Below, piece after piece: positions 62,814 to 64,000 of a stretch of 64,000 bases of DNA. The translations under genes were made by a program, and so were the position numbers. Numbering within the stretch: position 1 is the first letter of the stretch; the number at the start of each line of letters is the position of its first letter. The DNA comes from Streptomyces sp. RFCAC02. Lineage in GTDB: Bacteria > Actinomycetota > Actinomycetes > Streptomycetales > Streptomycetaceae. The DNA is taken from positions 2,211,501-2,275,500 of the forward strand of contig NZ_SAUH01000001.1 in NCBI RefSeq assembly GCF_004193175.1. The letters are read 5' to 3'. The notes beneath the pieces were generated by a model that saw nothing but the letters and a program-made list of their open reading frames with translations, was not told where the DNA came from and did no database searches.

Positions 62814-64000
62814 ATGACGCAGGTGATCCAGTCGGCCAAGCTCGCCAACGTCTGCTACGAGATCCGGGGACCGGTTCTCGAGGAGGCGCAGCGTCTCGAG
62901 GCCGCGGGGCACCGCATCCTGAAGCTCAACACGGGGAATCCGGCGGCCTTCGGTTTCGACTGCCCGCCGGAGATCCTGGAGGACATCCTCCGCAACGTCG
63001 CCACCGCCCACGGCTACGGCGACGCGAAGGGCCTGCTGTCCGCGCGGCGCGCCATCATGCAGCACTACCAGACCCGCGGCATCGACCTGTCCGTCGAGGA
63101 CGTGTACCTGGGCAACGGCGTCTCCGAACTGATCCAGATGGCCATGCAGGCCCTGCTCGACGACGGTGACGAGGTCCTCGTCCCGGCGCCGGACTACCCG
63201 CTGTGGACGGCGTCGGTGTCCCTCGCGGGGGGCACGGCCGTCCACTACCGGTGCGACGAGCAGGCCGACTGGATGCCGGACATCGCCGACATCGAGCGGA
63301 AGATCACCGACCGCACCAAGGCCCTGGTGATCATCAACCCGAACAACCCCACCGGCGCCGTCTACGACGACGACATGCTGCGGCAGCTCGCGGACGTCGC
63401 GCGCCGGCACCGGCTGGTGCTGTGCTCCGACGAGATCTACGACCGCATCCTCTACGACGGCGCCACCCACACCTCGACGGCCGCCCTCGCGCCGGACGTG
63501 CTGACGCTCACGTTCAACGGGCTGTCGAAGAACTACCGCGTGGCCGGTTTCCGCTGCGGCTGGCTCGCCGTGTGCGGGCCGAAGGAGCACGCGACCTCCT
63601 ATGTGGAGGGGCTCACCATCCTGGCGAACATGCGGCTGTGCGCCAACATGCCCGCGCAGCACGCGGTGGCCGCCGCGCTCTTCGGGCGGCAGTCGATCGA
63701 GCAGCTCGTGCTGCCCGGCGGCCGGATGCGGGAGCAGCGGGACGTGACGTACGAGATGCTGTCGCAGATCCCGGGGGTGAGCTGTGTGAAGCCGCGCGGC
63801 GCGCTGTACGCGTTCCCGCGGCTCGATCCGAAGGTCTACCCGATCAAGGACGACCGGCAGATGGTGCTCGATCTGCTCCGGTCGGAGAAGATCATGATCG
63901 TGCACGGGACGGGCTTCAACTGGCCGGAGCCCGATCATTTCCGGATCGTCACCCTGCCGTCCGCCGTCGAGCTCAAGGACGCGATCGAGCGGATCGGTTC
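62814..64000 (+). CDS. Alanine aminotransferase (AlaA-like), 3' end outside the window
   Basis: The first 395 codons of a class I/II aminotransferase; no stop before the window ends. AAGG lies before the ATG at 62814. KLNTGNPAAFGFDCPPEI, APDYPLWTASVSLAGG, IINPNNPTGAVY, CSDEIYDRILYDG and FNGLSKNYRVAGFRCGW (PLP Lys in SKNYR) follow AlaA/YfbQ and plant AlaAT-type enzymes. It would interconvert pyruvate and glutamate with alanine and 2-oxoglutarate. The family length of about 403 residues implies only a few codons are missing. Confidence 0.93.
   Translation, partial: MTQVIQSAKLANVCYEIRGPVLEEAQRLEAAGHRILKLNTGNPAAFGFDCPPEILEDILRNVATAHGYGDAKGLLSARRAIMQHYQTRGIDLSVEDVYLGNGVSELIQMAMQALLDDGDEVLVPAPDYPLWTASVSLAGGTAVHYRCDEQADWMPDIADIERKITDRTKALVIINPNNPTGAVYDDDMLRQLADVARRHRLVLCSDEIYDRILYDGATHTSTAALAPDVLTLTFNGLSKNYRVAGFRCGWLAVCGPKEHATSYVEGLTILANMRLCANMPAQHAVAAALFGRQSIEQLVLPGGRMREQRDVTYEMLSQIPGVSCVKPRGALYAFPRLDPKVYPIKDDRQMVLDLLRSEKIMIVHGTGFNWPEPDHFRIVTLPSAVELKDAIERIG

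Overview
The DNA is very GC-rich, with GTG, TTG and GTGA/ATGA-overlapping starts, WhiB-like, RsbU/SpoIIE-like and DUF1707 proteins, and a Tad pilus locus. It is chromosomal sequence from a Streptomyces or a close relative. Much of it is conserved housekeeping DNA: ychF, ispH, xseA-xseB, a malonic semialdehyde reductase, glpX, a WhiB-like gene, ahpC and fumC. The gene order around xseA/glpX/fumC matches my recollection of the S. coelicolor core.

Layout. 0.1-9.9 kb: a small SPOR-like protein, a PAS-GAF-SpoIIE phosphatase, a GntR regulator, a CDF transporter, a secreted subtilisin, a Uma2 nuclease-fold protein and a divergent TetR/MFS-cupin unit. 10.0-15.2 kb: an accessory island. It opens with two decayed toxin-antitoxin remnants. 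It continues with an NrtR-like Nudix regulator transcribed divergently from a tight three-gene operon: a membrane protein, a PNP-type nucleosidase and a membrane-anchored PLD-like protein. 15.2-21.3 kb: ychF, then a WXG-Rhs polymorphic toxin with a C-terminal ADP-ribosyltransferase-like tip and its probable immunity gene. 21.5-36.9 kb: mostly core metabolism and signalling. 37-46.9 kb: a PadR-controlled ABC exporter, an Abhydrolase_9 protein, an AI-2E-type permease, a secreted transglycosylase and PIN-PhoH. 47.2-48.0 kb: a frameshifted cis-prenyltransferase gene. 48.2-61.3 kb: a Tad/Flp pilus locus (prepilin peptidase, OmpA protein, lipoprotein, TadG-like, Flp, WXG-like proteins, TadC, TadB, TadA, two TadE, CpaE, CpaB and a zinc-ribbon protein). 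61.4-64 kb: a D-threonine aldolase-fold deaminase and the 5' part of an alanine aminotransferase gene that leaves the window.

The most interesting part is the island operon at 11.45-14.9 kb. The C-terminus of the membrane protein and the extreme N-terminus of the nucleosidase carry the same Asn/Gly-rich 24-residue motif (13 of 24 identical, no gap). This is the arrangement expected if a membrane sensor recruits or templates an effector through a shared amyloid-like motif. Both genes carry a TTA (bldA-dependent) codon. The promoter has two related 21-bp pseudo-palindromes, one over the -35 and one over the -10, which are candidate operators for the divergent Nudix-winged-helix regulator. I infer a developmentally gated stress or phage-response module that depletes nucleotides; this has not been demonstrated.

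No tRNA, rRNA, CRISPR array, complete insertion sequence or replication origin was recognised.
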